Source: Rhizobacter koreensis (GTDB lineage Bacteria; Pseudomonadota; Gammaproteobacteria; Burkholderiales; Burkholderiaceae_C). Taken from it: 64,000 nucleotides of DNA. The position numbers and the translations under genes were made by a program. How positions within the stretch are numbered: position 1 is the first letter of the stretch; every line of letters starts with the position of its first letter. Below the pieces are notes generated by a model. That model had not been told where the DNA came from. It ran no database searches and worked only from the letters and a program-made list of their open reading frames with translations. Location: positions 20,052-84,051 of the forward strand of contig NZ_JABWMJ010000016.1 of assembly GCF_013366375.1 (NCBI RefSeq). The letters are read 5' to 3'. This document shows positions 35,808-44,153 of the stretch, piece after piece.

Positions 35808-36266
35808 ATGTCCAACCGCTCGCTCGATGACCTCAACCCCGGGGACGTGTTCCGAAGTTACGGCCGAACCGTCACCGAGACCGACATCGTGCTGTTCACG
35901 TCCCTCGCCGGGCTGAAGCTGCCGATCTTCATCAACGAGGAGTTCGCGAAGAAGCACACCGACTTCGGCGGGCGCATTTGCCCTGGTTTGCTGACGGCGG
36001 CACTCGCGGCGGGAATGATGGAGGAGATCCTGGGGCCGGCGACGATCGCCGCGCTCGAACTGAACGACTTCAGGTTCACCGTGCCAGTACGCCCGGGCGA
36101 CACGCTGCGCGCCGAAATCACCGTCGAGGCGAAGAAGAACCTCTCCGACGGCAAGCGCGGGATCATGCAAGGGCGGGTGCGGGTCTTCAACCAGCGAAAC
36201 GAACAGGTGTTCGAGTTCGGCGAGAAGCTGATGATGCGCCGCGGCCGCGTCGACGATCTCGTCTGA
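35808..36266 (+). CDS. MaoC-like hotdog protein lacking the hydratase His
   Basis: The protein has 152 residues from the ATG at 35808, with AGGAG 5 bp upstream. RTVTETDIVLFTSLAG is MaoC-like, but the catalytic His stretch reads LPIFINEEFA. In the ChsH1/ChsH2 MaoC heterodimers of steroid side-chain degradation one partner lacks catalytic residues; a similar partner role is possible here. It is a single-gene unit, divergent from the ACAD pair and convergent with the acyl-CoA synthetase. Confidence 0.75.
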   Translation: MSNRSLDDLNPGDVFRSYGRTVTETDIVLFTSLAGLKLPIFINEEFAKKHTDFGGRICPGLLTAALAAGMMEEILGPATIAALELNDFRFTVPVRPGDTLRAEITVEAKKNLSDGKRGIMQGRVRVFNQRNEQVFEFGEKLMMRRGRVDDLV

Positions 36267-36272
36267 CGCCCT

Positions 36273-38399
36273 TCAGGCAGCGTCGGTTGGCACGATCAGG
36301 GCATCGAGCGCCAGCACGCCGCGGCCGCGCGGCAGTACCAGCAGCGGGTTGATGTCGATGCTATCGATCGCCTCGGCGTGCGCCGCGGCGTACACCGAGA
36401 GCGCCGCGATCGCCCGCACCAATGCGTCCTCGTCGGCCGGTGGCTGGCCGCGCACCCCTCGAAGCAGCACGCGGCCCTTGACTTCGGCGACCATGGCCTG
36501 CGCTTCGGTCACGCCGAAAGGTGCGACGCGGAAGACCACGTCCTGGAAGGCTTCGACAAAGATGCCACCCAGCCCGAACATCACCACAGGCCCGAACACC
36601 GGGTCGCGCACGACCCCGAGGATGGTCTCCACGCCGGGTTCGGCCATGCGCGCAACGACCACCCCGTCGACGCGCGCCAGCGGCGCGCGATCGGCGGCAC
36701 GCTGCATCAGGGTGCGGTAGGCATCGCGCACCTGTGACTCGTCGCGCAAGCCGACGATGACGCCGCCGATTTCACTCTTGTGTGCGATGTCCGCCGAGGC
36801 GATCTTCAGTACCACGGGATAGCCCAACGCTGCGGCCTCGCGGGTGGCTGCGTCACCGTCCGCCGCGACGCGTTCGGCCACCACGGGGATGCCCGCACTG
36901 GCCAGGATCGCCTTGGCGTCCACCTCGTTGACGGCCCGCGCCGGTGGCGGCACCGCGCCGGTGGGCAGGGGCGGCGGTGGATCCTGCCGTGCCGCACGGC
37001 GCGCTTGCTCGGCGAAGTGCACCAAGGCGCTGGCAGCACGCACCGCGCGCGTGGGTTCGTCGAACAACAGCACGCCGGCGGCCTCGTACATCTGGCGCAC
37101 CTCCGGTGTGGCCAGCGACGAGAAGACCACGGTCCGATCCGGGAAGCGAGCGAGCACGGCCTGCAGTTGCTCTAGCAACGAGCGGCTGAGGTCCATCACC
37201 TGCCCGACGCTGGACAGGAACGCGACCACCACGTCGTAACCGCCGTCCTCCAGCATGATCTGGAAATTGCGGCCGAACAGCGTCAGGTCGTTGACGAGCT
37301 GCGCCGTCATGTCCACCGGGTTGCGTGGGCCGCAGAAAGGCACGAGCTCTTTCAACCGGCGCTGTGCATCGTCGGGCATCGGCGCCACGTCGAGTGCGCA
37401 GTCACCGGCCACATCGGCCATCAGCGCGCCCACGCCCCCGGAGACGGTGAGCAGGCCGACCCGACGGCCCAAAGGTGCCGGCACGGGCACTGAACAGGCG
37501 TACGCCACGTCGAACAGCTCGTCGATGCTGCGCGCCCGCCACACGCCATACTGGCGGAACAGACCCTCGTAGACTTGGTCGGCTCCGGCCAGCGACGCGG
37601 TATGCGATGCCGCAGCCTGGGCGCCTGCCTCCGAGCGGCCGACCTTCATGACGACGACACGCTTGCCGCGCTCGCGCGCCAGCGCCAAGGCGTCCACCAG
37701 GCGGTGCTTGTCGGTGGCCGCCTCGAGGTAGACGGCGATCACCTGCGTGCCCTCGTCGCGCGCGAAGTGGTCGATGCAGTCGGCGACATCGACGTCGCAC
37801 TGGTTGCCGGTGGTGATCCACAGGTTCAGCCCCAGGCCGCGCTGGCGTACGAGCGACAGGCAATAGCCGCCGAAGGCGCCGCTCTGGCTGACCAAGCTGA
37901 TGCGCCCGGGCATCAGGCCGAAACCGGCGGCGCTGGGCGTGAAGGTGCCCAGCAGGCGCCGCCGCACGTTGATCAGGCCCATGCAGTTGGGGCCGACCAC
38001 GCGCATCCCGGTGCGCCGCGCCAACGCCGTGATGCGGGCCTGCCACTCGACGCCAGCGCCGCCCACCTCGGCGAAACCAGAACTCAGCACGACGGCTCCG
38101 CCCACCCCTTTGGCGGCGCAGTCCTCGAGCGCGGCCAGCACGCCCGGTGCCGGCACGGCGACGATGGCCAGATCCACCGGACCCGGTACGGCGCCGACCG
38201 TGGCGAACGAGGGCAGGCCTTGGATCTGCGCCGCCTTCGGGTTGATCGGGTACAGCGGACCATCGAAGCCGCTGGACTTCAGGAAGTTCAGCGGCCTGCC
38301 GCCGATCTTCGTGGGGTCGGACGACGCCCCGTAGACGGCGATGGCGCGCGGTTCGAACAGCGGCGTGAGCGCGCCGCGCGGTGCCATGGGGGAGTTCAT
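36273..38399 (-). CDS. NDP-forming acyl-CoA synthetase (acetate-CoA ligase, ADP-forming family)
   Basis: The protein has 708 residues with alpha and beta parts fused. Succinyl-CoA-synthetase-like CoA-binding and ligase domains (about 1-460) include the phospho-His region (AASHTASLAG, His near 266). A C-terminal ATP-grasp domain (about 490-708) includes GYPVVLKIASADIAHKSEIG and SIDINPLLV. The reaction is acid + CoA + ATP to acyl-CoA + ADP + phosphate, reversible, via a phosphohistidine. It follows an SDR gene by 18 bp and may release or capture energy from an end-product acyl-CoA, or activate the entry acid. Confidence 0.92.
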   Translation of the reverse strand: MNSPMAPRGALTPLFEPRAIAVYGASSDPTKIGGRPLNFLKSSGFDGPLYPINPKAAQIQGLPSFATVGAVPGPVDLAIVAVPAPGVLAALEDCAAKGVGGAVVLSSGFAEVGGAGVEWQARITALARRTGMRVVGPNCMGLINVRRRLLGTFTPSAAGFGLMPGRISLVSQSGAFGGYCLSLVRQRGLGLNLWITTGNQCDVDVADCIDHFARDEGTQVIAVYLEAATDKHRLVDALALARERGKRVVVMKVGRSEAGAQAAASHTASLAGADQVYEGLFRQYGVWRARSIDELFDVAYACSVPVPAPLGRRVGLLTVSGGVGALMADVAGDCALDVAPMPDDAQRRLKELVPFCGPRNPVDMTAQLVNDLTLFGRNFQIMLEDGGYDVVVAFLSSVGQVMDLSRSLLEQLQAVLARFPDRTVVFSSLATPEVRQMYEAAGVLLFDEPTRAVRAASALVHFAEQARRAARQDPPPPLPTGAVPPPARAVNEVDAKAILASAGIPVVAERVAADGDAATREAAALGYPVVLKIASADIAHKSEIGGVIVGLRDESQVRDAYRTLMQRAADRAPLARVDGVVVARMAEPGVETILGVVRDPVFGPVVMFGLGGIFVEAFQDVVFRVAPFGVTEAQAMVAEVKGRVLLRGVRGQPPADEDALVRAIAALSVYAAAHAEAIDSIDINPLLVLPRGRGVLALDALIVPTDAA

Positions 38400-38417
38400 C
38401 GGGTGGTGCGTCGCAGC

Positions 38418-39176
38418 TCAGTGGATCGACATGCCGCCATCGGCGCCGATCAGCTGACCGGTGACGTAGCTCGCGCCCTCGCAGGCCAGGAACACCCACA
38501 GCGGCGCGATCTCCTCCGGCTCGGCCCAGCGCCCCAGCGGGATGCGGTCCAGCGTGCGCTGCTTGAACCGTTCGTCGGTGCGGATGGTCTCGGTCATCGG
38601 TGTGGCGGCGCCGGGGGCGACGCAGTTGACGATGATGTTGTAGCGCGCCAGCTCGCGCGCCGCCGACTTGGTGAACCCGATCAGACCGGCCTTGGCGGAG
38701 CCGTAGTTGATCTGGCCGATCGTGCCCAGGATGCCGGCGGTGGATACGGTGTTGATGATCCAGCCGCGCTGGCGTTCCATCATGCCGCCGACCACCGCCT
38801 GCAGGCAGTTGAAGCTGCCGGTGAGGTGCACGTCGATCACCTGCTGCCATTGATGGGCCGACATCTTGTGCAGCATCGCGGTGCGCGTGATGCCTGCGTT
38901 GTTGACGAGCACGTCAACCGGCCCCAAGGCGGTCGCCACCGCCGCAACCATCGCGTCGACCGCCGCGCGGTCGGCGACGTCACACTTGAAGGCCGCAGCC
39001 TTGCCGCCGGCGGCGCGGATCGACTGTGCGACCTGCTCGGCCGCCTCGACGTCCCAGTCGACCACCGCGACTGGGGCCGCCTGCGCGCCGTACGCGCGTG
39101 CGATGGCCGCGCCGATTCCCTGCCCCGCGCCGGTGACGATGGCGACCTTCCCCTCAAGGGCTTTGCCGTTGAACAT
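38418..39176 (-). CDS. SDR oxidoreductase (FabG/3-hydroxyacyl-CoA dehydrogenase type)
   Basis: The protein has 252 residues and is a canonical classical SDR: TGAGQGIG near residue 15, NNAG, the NTVSTAG Ser strand, the YGSAK Tyr-x3-Lys and VNCVAPGAA. It is first gene of a minus unit with the NDP-forming synthetase. It is divergent from the fused ACAD gene, with the clearest copy of the palindrome (39193-39206) between them. Oxidation of a 3-hydroxyacyl-CoA is the likely task. Confidence 0.88.
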   Translation of the reverse strand: MFNGKALEGKVAIVTGAGQGIGAAIARAYGAQAAPVAVVDWDVEAAEQVAQSIRAAGGKAAAFKCDVADRAAVDAMVAAVATALGPVDVLVNNAGITRTAMLHKMSAHQWQQVIDVHLTGSFNCLQAVVGGMMERQRGWIINTVSTAGILGTIGQINYGSAKAGLIGFTKSAARELARYNIIVNCVAPGAATPMTETIRTDERFKQRTLDRIPLGRWAEPEEIAPLWVFLACEGASYVTGQLIGADGGMSIH

Positions 39177-39192
39177 GCTGCTGTTCCCGTGC

Positions 39193-39206
39193 CAAACGAG
39201 TGTTTG
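39193..39206. promoter_or_regulatory. Candidate TetR operator, CAAAC-GAGT-GTTTG
   Basis: The 5-bp arms are a perfect inverted repeat (CAAAC/GTTTG) with a 4-bp spacer, matching the form described for PsrA-type regulators. It lies in the divergent region between the SDR (minus) and fused ACAD (plus) genes, 17 bp from the SDR start. TTAGACT immediately to its right could be a -10 element for the plus unit. Confidence 0.6.
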
Positions 39207-39337
39207 TTAGACTAGAGACTGCCACAGCTTGACGCGCCGCGCCAGGGGGGACATGCGGGGAGTGGGCCTGCGTTCGCTCTGCGCGCCCCGTACCCGCGGT
39301 GTCGATGCGGCTAGTTTGGCCACGGACGGAGGTGCAC

Positions 39338-41623
39338 ATGATCGATCTGACGCAGAGGCTTGACGAGCGCACCGACGTGCAGCGCATGCTGTGCATTGCG
39401 GCAGCGGACTTCTTCGCGGCCGACGGCGAGGCACATCGGCTGCGCGAATGGCGCGGCCAGTTCCCAGGGCACGACCGGGCGCGCTGGCAGCGCCTGGCCG
39501 GCCTCGGGTGGCTCGGTCTGTGCCTGCCCGAGTCGCTCGGTGGCAGCGGGCTCGGTGTGGTCGAGGCTGCGGTGCTGCTCGAGCAGTGTGGACGCGCGCT
39601 CGCGCCCGAGCCGCTCGTGGCCGGTGCGCTGCTTCCGGCGTGGGCACTGCTGCACGGCGAGTCGAGCGTACTGCGCGAGCGCTGGTTGCCGGCGCTGGCG
39701 CGCGGCGAGGCGCAGCTCGCGCTCGCCGCAGACGACGACGCCACGCTGCGCGCCGAACCGCGCGGTGCGGGTCTCGTGCTGGAGGGGTGCCGGCGCTTCG
39801 TCGCTGGCGCCGCAGGGGCCGACGCCTTCGTCGTGGCAGCGCAGGCGCCGCAGGGTTCGGTGCTGTTGCTCGTCGAGGCGGACCAGCGCGGTCTGCAGCT
39901 GGCGACGCAGCCACGCGTCGACGGCGGCTTCTGGGGCGAGCTGCGCTTTGAGGCGGCCGAGGTCGGGCCGGCGCAGGTGGTGGCCGGCGCCGAGCGCGCC
40001 AGGGCCGTGCTCGACCGGGCGCTCGACCTGGCGCGCATCGCCGCGTCCGCCGAGCTGCTCGGTGTCATGACCAAGGCGCTCGAGACGAGCGTGGCCTATA
40101 TCTCGATGCGCGAGCAGTTCGGGCGCCCGATCGGCAGCTTCCAGGCGCTGCAGCACCGCGCCGCCGACATGCTGATCCAGATCGAACTGACGCGCTCGGC
40201 CGTGCTGCAGTCGGCCGCCGTGGCAGACGCACACGACGCCGACGGGCACCGCGTGGCGATCGCCGCGAGCCAGGCCAAAGCGCGCGCCTCGGCAGCGGCG
40301 CTAGAGGTCACCAAGGGCTGCATCCAGCTGCATGGCGGGATCGGCTACACCGACGAGTGCAACATCGGCCTGTACCTGAAGAAGGCGATGTTCGGCGCCG
40401 TGTGGCTCGGCGACGCGACGACGCACCGGCGCCGCTACAACGAGCGGGCCGGCGACGGTCAGGAAGCGTCGGCGCCCGAGATCATCGCCGGCGGCGAGCA
40501 GCCGATCCGCCGCGACGAGTTGCGGCGCTGGCTGGCCGAGAACTTCCCGTCCGATTGGCGTTTCCCGCCCACCCGCCTGAGCCTGAAGCAAACGCGTGCA
40601 TGGCACGAGAAGCTCTACCGCAAGGGCTGGGTGGCGCCGAACTGGCCGAAGGAATACGGCGGCATGGGCCTGTCGGGCTACGAGCAGGTGGCCCTGCAGT
40701 CGGAGTTCGACCGCCACGGCATCGTCATTGCGCCGAACATGGCGGTGATCATGCTGGGGCCGCTGATCATCCGCTACGGCACCGAGCAGCAGAAGCGCGA
40801 GATCCTGCCGCGCATCCTCTCCGGGGAAGTTCTGTGGTGCCAGGGTTACTCCGAGCCGTCGGCGGGATCGGACCTCGCCAGCCTGCGCACCACCGCCGTG
40901 CTCGACGGCGACGAGTTCGTCGTCAACGGCCAGAAGATCTGGACTTCGTTCGCGCACGAGGCGGACTGGATCTTCCTGCTCGTGCGCACCGACCCGAAGG
41001 CCAAGAAGCAGGAGGGCATCAGCTTCCTGCTGGTGGATATGCGCACGCCCGGCATCACCGTCAAGCGCATCCGCAACCTGGGCGGGAATGCCGAGTTCTG
41101 CGAAACCTTCTTCGACAACGTGCGCGTGCCCAAGTCCAATCTCGTCGGCGCGTTGAACCAGGGCTGGACGATGGCCAAGTCGCTGCTCGGCAGCGAGCGC
41201 ATCATGATCGGCAGCCCGCGCGCCGCGCGCGCGCCGCTCGGGCGCCTGCTCGAGCTGGGGCGCGCCTCGGGCCTGGACGGCGATGCCGCCTGGCGCGCGC
41301 GCTATGACCAGCTGCGGCTCGACATCGACGACCTCGAGGCGATGTACGTGCGCTGCGTCGAGGTGCTGCGCCGCGGCGGTGAGCTCGGCGCCGAAGTGTC
41401 GATGCTGAAGATCTGGGTCACCGAGGCGCAGCAGCGCGTCGCCGACCTGATGCTCGAGACCGCCGGCGCCGCCGGCGTCGGTGACGAGTCGATTGCCTTG
41501 CCTGGCGGCGCCCTGCATCCGGCACATGCGTTTTTCGCGGCGCGCCCGGCGAGCATCTACGGCGGCAGCAACGAGATCCAGCGCAACATCCTCGCCAAGG
41601 CAGTGCTCGAGCTGCCGGGCTGA
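39338..41623 (+). CDS. Two-domain fused acyl-CoA dehydrogenase (FadE34-like)
   Basis: The protein has 761 residues from the ATG at 39338, with GGAGG 5 bp upstream. The N-terminal ACAD-like half (about 1-365) has a degenerate FAD/substrate segment but a good helical domain (REQFGRPIGSFQALQHRAAD; CIQLHGGIGYTDE). A linker follows. The C-terminal half (about 390-761) is a full ACAD (SEPSAGSDLASL; ETFFDNVRVPKSNLVG; YGGSNEIQRN) with Gly in the loop and a helix Glu (GSERI). The order mirrors the separate beta- and alpha-type subunits at 33446/34534. Single-chain two-domain ACADs such as mycobacterial FadE34 act on steroid side chains. It heads the unit with the DUF35 and thiolase-like genes. Confidence 0.88.
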   Translation: MIDLTQRLDERTDVQRMLCIAAADFFAADGEAHRLREWRGQFPGHDRARWQRLAGLGWLGLCLPESLGGSGLGVVEAAVLLEQCGRALAPEPLVAGALLPAWALLHGESSVLRERWLPALARGEAQLALAADDDATLRAEPRGAGLVLEGCRRFVAGAAGADAFVVAAQAPQGSVLLLVEADQRGLQLATQPRVDGGFWGELRFEAAEVGPAQVVAGAERARAVLDRALDLARIAASAELLGVMTKALETSVAYISMREQFGRPIGSFQALQHRAADMLIQIELTRSAVLQSAAVADAHDADGHRVAIAASQAKARASAAALEVTKGCIQLHGGIGYTDECNIGLYLKKAMFGAVWLGDATTHRRRYNERAGDGQEASAPEIIAGGEQPIRRDELRRWLAENFPSDWRFPPTRLSLKQTRAWHEKLYRKGWVAPNWPKEYGGMGLSGYEQVALQSEFDRHGIVIAPNMAVIMLGPLIIRYGTEQQKREILPRILSGEVLWCQGYSEPSAGSDLASLRTTAVLDGDEFVVNGQKIWTSFAHEADWIFLLVRTDPKAKKQEGISFLLVDMRTPGITVKRIRNLGGNAEFCETFFDNVRVPKSNLVGALNQGWTMAKSLLGSERIMIGSPRAARAPLGRLLELGRASGLDGDAAWRARYDQLRLDIDDLEAMYVRCVEVLRRGGELGAEVSMLKIWVTEAQQRVADLMLETAGAAGVGDESIALPGGALHPAHAFFAARPASIYGGSNEIQRNILAKAVLELPG

Positions 41624-41681
41624 AGCGCCGCCGCGGCTTGCGCCGAACGAACCCGATCCCCTGCCCCAGGAGCATGACCCC

Positions 41682-42110
41682 ATGACGATCGACCCCAGCG
41701 CGGACTGGACCCGAGGACCGGGCCCCGACGCGGTGTTCGCCCAGCACCTGGCCTCAGGCGACTTCCGCATCCAGCACTGCGCCGCGTGCGGGCGGCACGT
41801 CTTCTATCCGCGACTGGCGTGCAGCCACTGCGGCAGTGTCGCGCTCGAGTGGCAGGCGCCGAGCGGGCGCGGCACGGTGTATGCCGTCAGCGTCGTCAAC
41901 CGCAGCGCCGACAAGGGCGGACCATACAACGTCGTGCTGGTCGATCTCGCCGAGGGCCCGCGGATGATGGGACGCGTCGACGGCGTCCCGCCCGACACGG
42001 TGCGCATCGGCATGGCGGTGCGGGCGCGCGTCGGGCAGGGGGCCGGCGGCGAGCCTTGCGTGGTGTTCGATCCTGACGCCGCTGCCGATGGCGCAGGGAG
42101 CACGCGATGA
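41682..42110 (+). CDS. DUF35 zinc-ribbon/OB-fold protein
   Basis: The protein has 142 residues. A rubredoxin-like zinc ribbon CAACGRHVFYPRLACSHCG (about residues 33-51) is followed by an OB-fold domain (GRGTVYAVSVVNR). DUF35 proteins pair with thiolase-like proteins; with Ltp2-type partners they form retro-aldolases. The thiolase-like gene starts inside its stop codon (ATGA), as expected for subunits of one complex. Confidence 0.88.
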   Translation: MTIDPSADWTRGPGPDAVFAQHLASGDFRIQHCAACGRHVFYPRLACSHCGSVALEWQAPSGRGTVYAVSVVNRSADKGGPYNVVLVDLAEGPRMMGRVDGVPPDTVRIGMAVRARVGQGAGGEPCVVFDPDAAADGAGSTR

Positions 42111-43267
42111 GCGGCCACGGCATCCGCGGCCGCGCCGCGATCGTCGGTGCGGCGCTCGCCGGCCTGGGCGAGGCGCCGGGCCGCAGCTCGGAGGAGATCG
42201 CCGTCGAGGCCAGCGTCAAGGCGCTGGCCGAGGCCGGCCTGACGACGCGCCACGTCGATGCGGTTTTCGGTTCGCTGCCGGGCAACTCGAACCCGCTGTC
42301 GGCGCTGCTGATCGCCGAGATGCTCGGCATCCAGCCGAAATTCACCGACAACAACCGCACCGGCGGCTCGACCTTTCTGTCATACACGCAGATGGCGGCC
42401 ATGGCACTCGACGCCGGCCTGTGCGAGACGGCGCTGATCTTCTACGGCAGCAACCAGCGCACCGCCGCCGGCAAGCTGGTGTCGTCGGTCAAACCCTTCG
42501 CCTACGAGGCGCCCTACGCGCCGATCTTCCCGGCGACGTCGTATGCGCTCGCGGCCTCGCGTCACATGCACGAGTACGGCACGACCCGCGAGCAGCTGGC
42601 GGCCGTGGCGGTGGCGGCCCGGGTCTGGGCCAACAAGAATCCCGAGGCCTTCATGCGCGGCCCGCTGACCGTGGCCGACGTGCTGGCCTCGCGCATGGTG
42701 TCGAGCCCGCTGACGGCGCGCGACTGCTGCCTTGTCACCGACGGCGGCGCGGCGATCGTGATGACGCGCGCCGATCGCGCGCGCCACCTGCCGAAGAAGC
42801 CCGTCTACCTGCTCGGCGCAGCGGCGGCCACCACGCACATGAACATCGTCGCCATGGCCGACCTGACGCGCACCGCGGCCATCGACTCGGGGCAGCGCGC
42901 GATGGCCATGGCCGGCGTGTCGCCGCGCGACTTCGACGTGGTGGAGCTGTACGACGCGTTCACGATCAACACCGTCCTGTTCCTCGAGGACCTGGGTTTC
43001 TGCGCCAAGGGGGAGGGCGGACCCTTTGTCGCCAGCGGCGCCATCGCGCCGGGCGGCTCGCTGCCGGTCAACACCAACGGCGGCGGCCTGTCCTGCGTGC
43101 ACCCTGGCATGTACGGCATGTTCACACTGGTGGAAGCGGTGCGGCAGCTTCGTGGCGAAGGCGGCGAGCGGCAGGTGGCGGGCGCCGAGCTGGCACTGTG
43201 CCACGGCAACGGCGGCGTGCTGTCCAGCCAGATCACCAACGTGCTCGGCACCGAGATCACGCTGTGA
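42107..43267 (+). CDS. Thiolase-fold lipid-transfer (Ltp)-like protein, candidate retro-aldolase
   Basis: The protein has 386 residues in the SCP-x/Ltp branch of the thiolase superfamily. The acyl-accepting Cys is missing: the segment reads NNRTGGST, with Thr near residue 85. The later motifs are kept (VELYDAFTIN; NTNGGGLSCVHPGMYG; CHGNGG). Lack of the nucleophile argues against thiolysis. In the DUF35-dependent aldolases of steroid side-chain degradation (Ltp2 with ChsH2) the same loss accompanies retro-aldol cleavage of a beta-hydroxyacyl-CoA with a tertiary or branched carbon. The adjoining DUF35 gene supports that reading. Confidence 0.85.
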   Translation: MSGHGIRGRAAIVGAALAGLGEAPGRSSEEIAVEASVKALAEAGLTTRHVDAVFGSLPGNSNPLSALLIAEMLGIQPKFTDNNRTGGSTFLSYTQMAAMALDAGLCETALIFYGSNQRTAAGKLVSSVKPFAYEAPYAPIFPATSYALAASRHMHEYGTTREQLAAVAVAARVWANKNPEAFMRGPLTVADVLASRMVSSPLTARDCCLVTDGGAAIVMTRADRARHLPKKPVYLLGAAAATTHMNIVAMADLTRTAAIDSGQRAMAMAGVSPRDFDVVELYDAFTINTVLFLEDLGFCAKGEGGPFVASGAIAPGGSLPVNTNGGGLSCVHPGMYGMFTLVEAVRQLRGEGGERQVAGAELALCHGNGGVLSSQITNVLGTEITL

Positions 43268-44130
43268 GTTCACACTCGCACGACATGCGCCCCGAGGCGT
43301 TCTACCCCGGTCTGCGGATCGAGCACGTCACGGTCGCCGGCGTGAAGGCGCTGCGGGTGGGCAGCGGGCCCGTGCTGCTTCTGCTGCACGGTGGCACCGG
43401 CTCGTGGACACATTGGGTCCGCAACATCGAGCCGCTGTCGCGCCGGTTCACTCTGGTGATTCCAGACCTGCCCGGGATGGGTGAGTCGATCGACGTGCCG
43501 CGTGACACCGACCTCGACGGCTACGGCCGCTGCCTGACGGCGGCCCTCTCCGCGGGGCTGGTGCCACCGGGGCTGCGCTTTGCCGTCGCCGGCTTTTCTT
43601 GGGGTGGGGTGGTGGCGGCATGGCTGGCGGCGCAACTGCCCGAACACGTGTTCGCCGCCTGCCTGCTGGCGCCGGGCGGCTTTCCGCCGGACGGCTGGCA
43701 TCGCCCACCGCTGAGGCCCGTGCCGCCCGGCGCGAGCGACGCCGAAGCGGATGCCATCCACCGCGCCAACCTCGAGATGATGATGATCGCCGATCCGCGC
43801 AACATCGACGCGCTGACGGTGGCGATGCAGCGCCGCAACCACGCCATGACGCGTTTCAAGTCGCGTTTCCTGGGCTATCAGGACACATTGGGGCCCAGCC
43901 TTCGACGGGTGGCCTGTCCGATTCTGGCGATCCTGCCGGCGCGCGATCCACTGCCGCGGCCGGATACCGCCTCACGCGCCGGGTATCTGCGCCGCTGCGC
44001 ACCGCATATCGTCTGCCGGGTCGTCCCCAATGCGAGCCACTGGGTCGCGTTCGAGGCACCCGACGCGGTCAACAGGCTGCTGATCGGCTTCGTCGGCCGC
44101 AATGCGCATGCGGCTGAGACGCATCGCTGA
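43264..44130 (+). CDS. Alpha/beta-hydrolase
   Basis: The protein has 288 residues from a GTG at 43264 that overlaps the thiolase-like stop (GTGA); an ATG at 43285 is the alternative. It has the oxyanion HGGTGSW, nucleophile elbow GFSWGG (Ser near 111), acid region and a C-terminal catalytic His (NASHWVAFE). It could hydrolyse a C-C bond, ester or lactone generated after the aldolase step. Nothing in the sequence fixes the substrate. Confidence 0.82.
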   Translation: MSSHSHDMRPEAFYPGLRIEHVTVAGVKALRVGSGPVLLLLHGGTGSWTHWVRNIEPLSRRFTLVIPDLPGMGESIDVPRDTDLDGYGRCLTAALSAGLVPPGLRFAVAGFSWGGVVAAWLAAQLPEHVFAACLLAPGGFPPDGWHRPPLRPVPPGASDAEADAIHRANLEMMMIADPRNIDALTVAMQRRNHAMTRFKSRFLGYQDTLGPSLRRVACPILAILPARDPLPRPDTASRAGYLRRCAPHIVCRVVPNASHWVAFEAPDAVNRLLIGFVGRNAHAAETHR

Positions 44131-44153
44131 CAGACTTCACCCGGAGCATTCTC

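Noticed and set aside
39338..41623. Two ACAD genes joined by a sequencing frameshift
   Set aside because: The frame is continuous through a linker with no internal start site, and natural two-domain ACADs of this length are known.
39338..44130. A steroid or bile-acid degradation locus
   Set aside because: The side-chain-type enzymes are present, but no ring-degrading genes (3-ketosteroid dehydrogenase, 9-alpha-hydroxylase, extradiol dioxygenase) are in the window.
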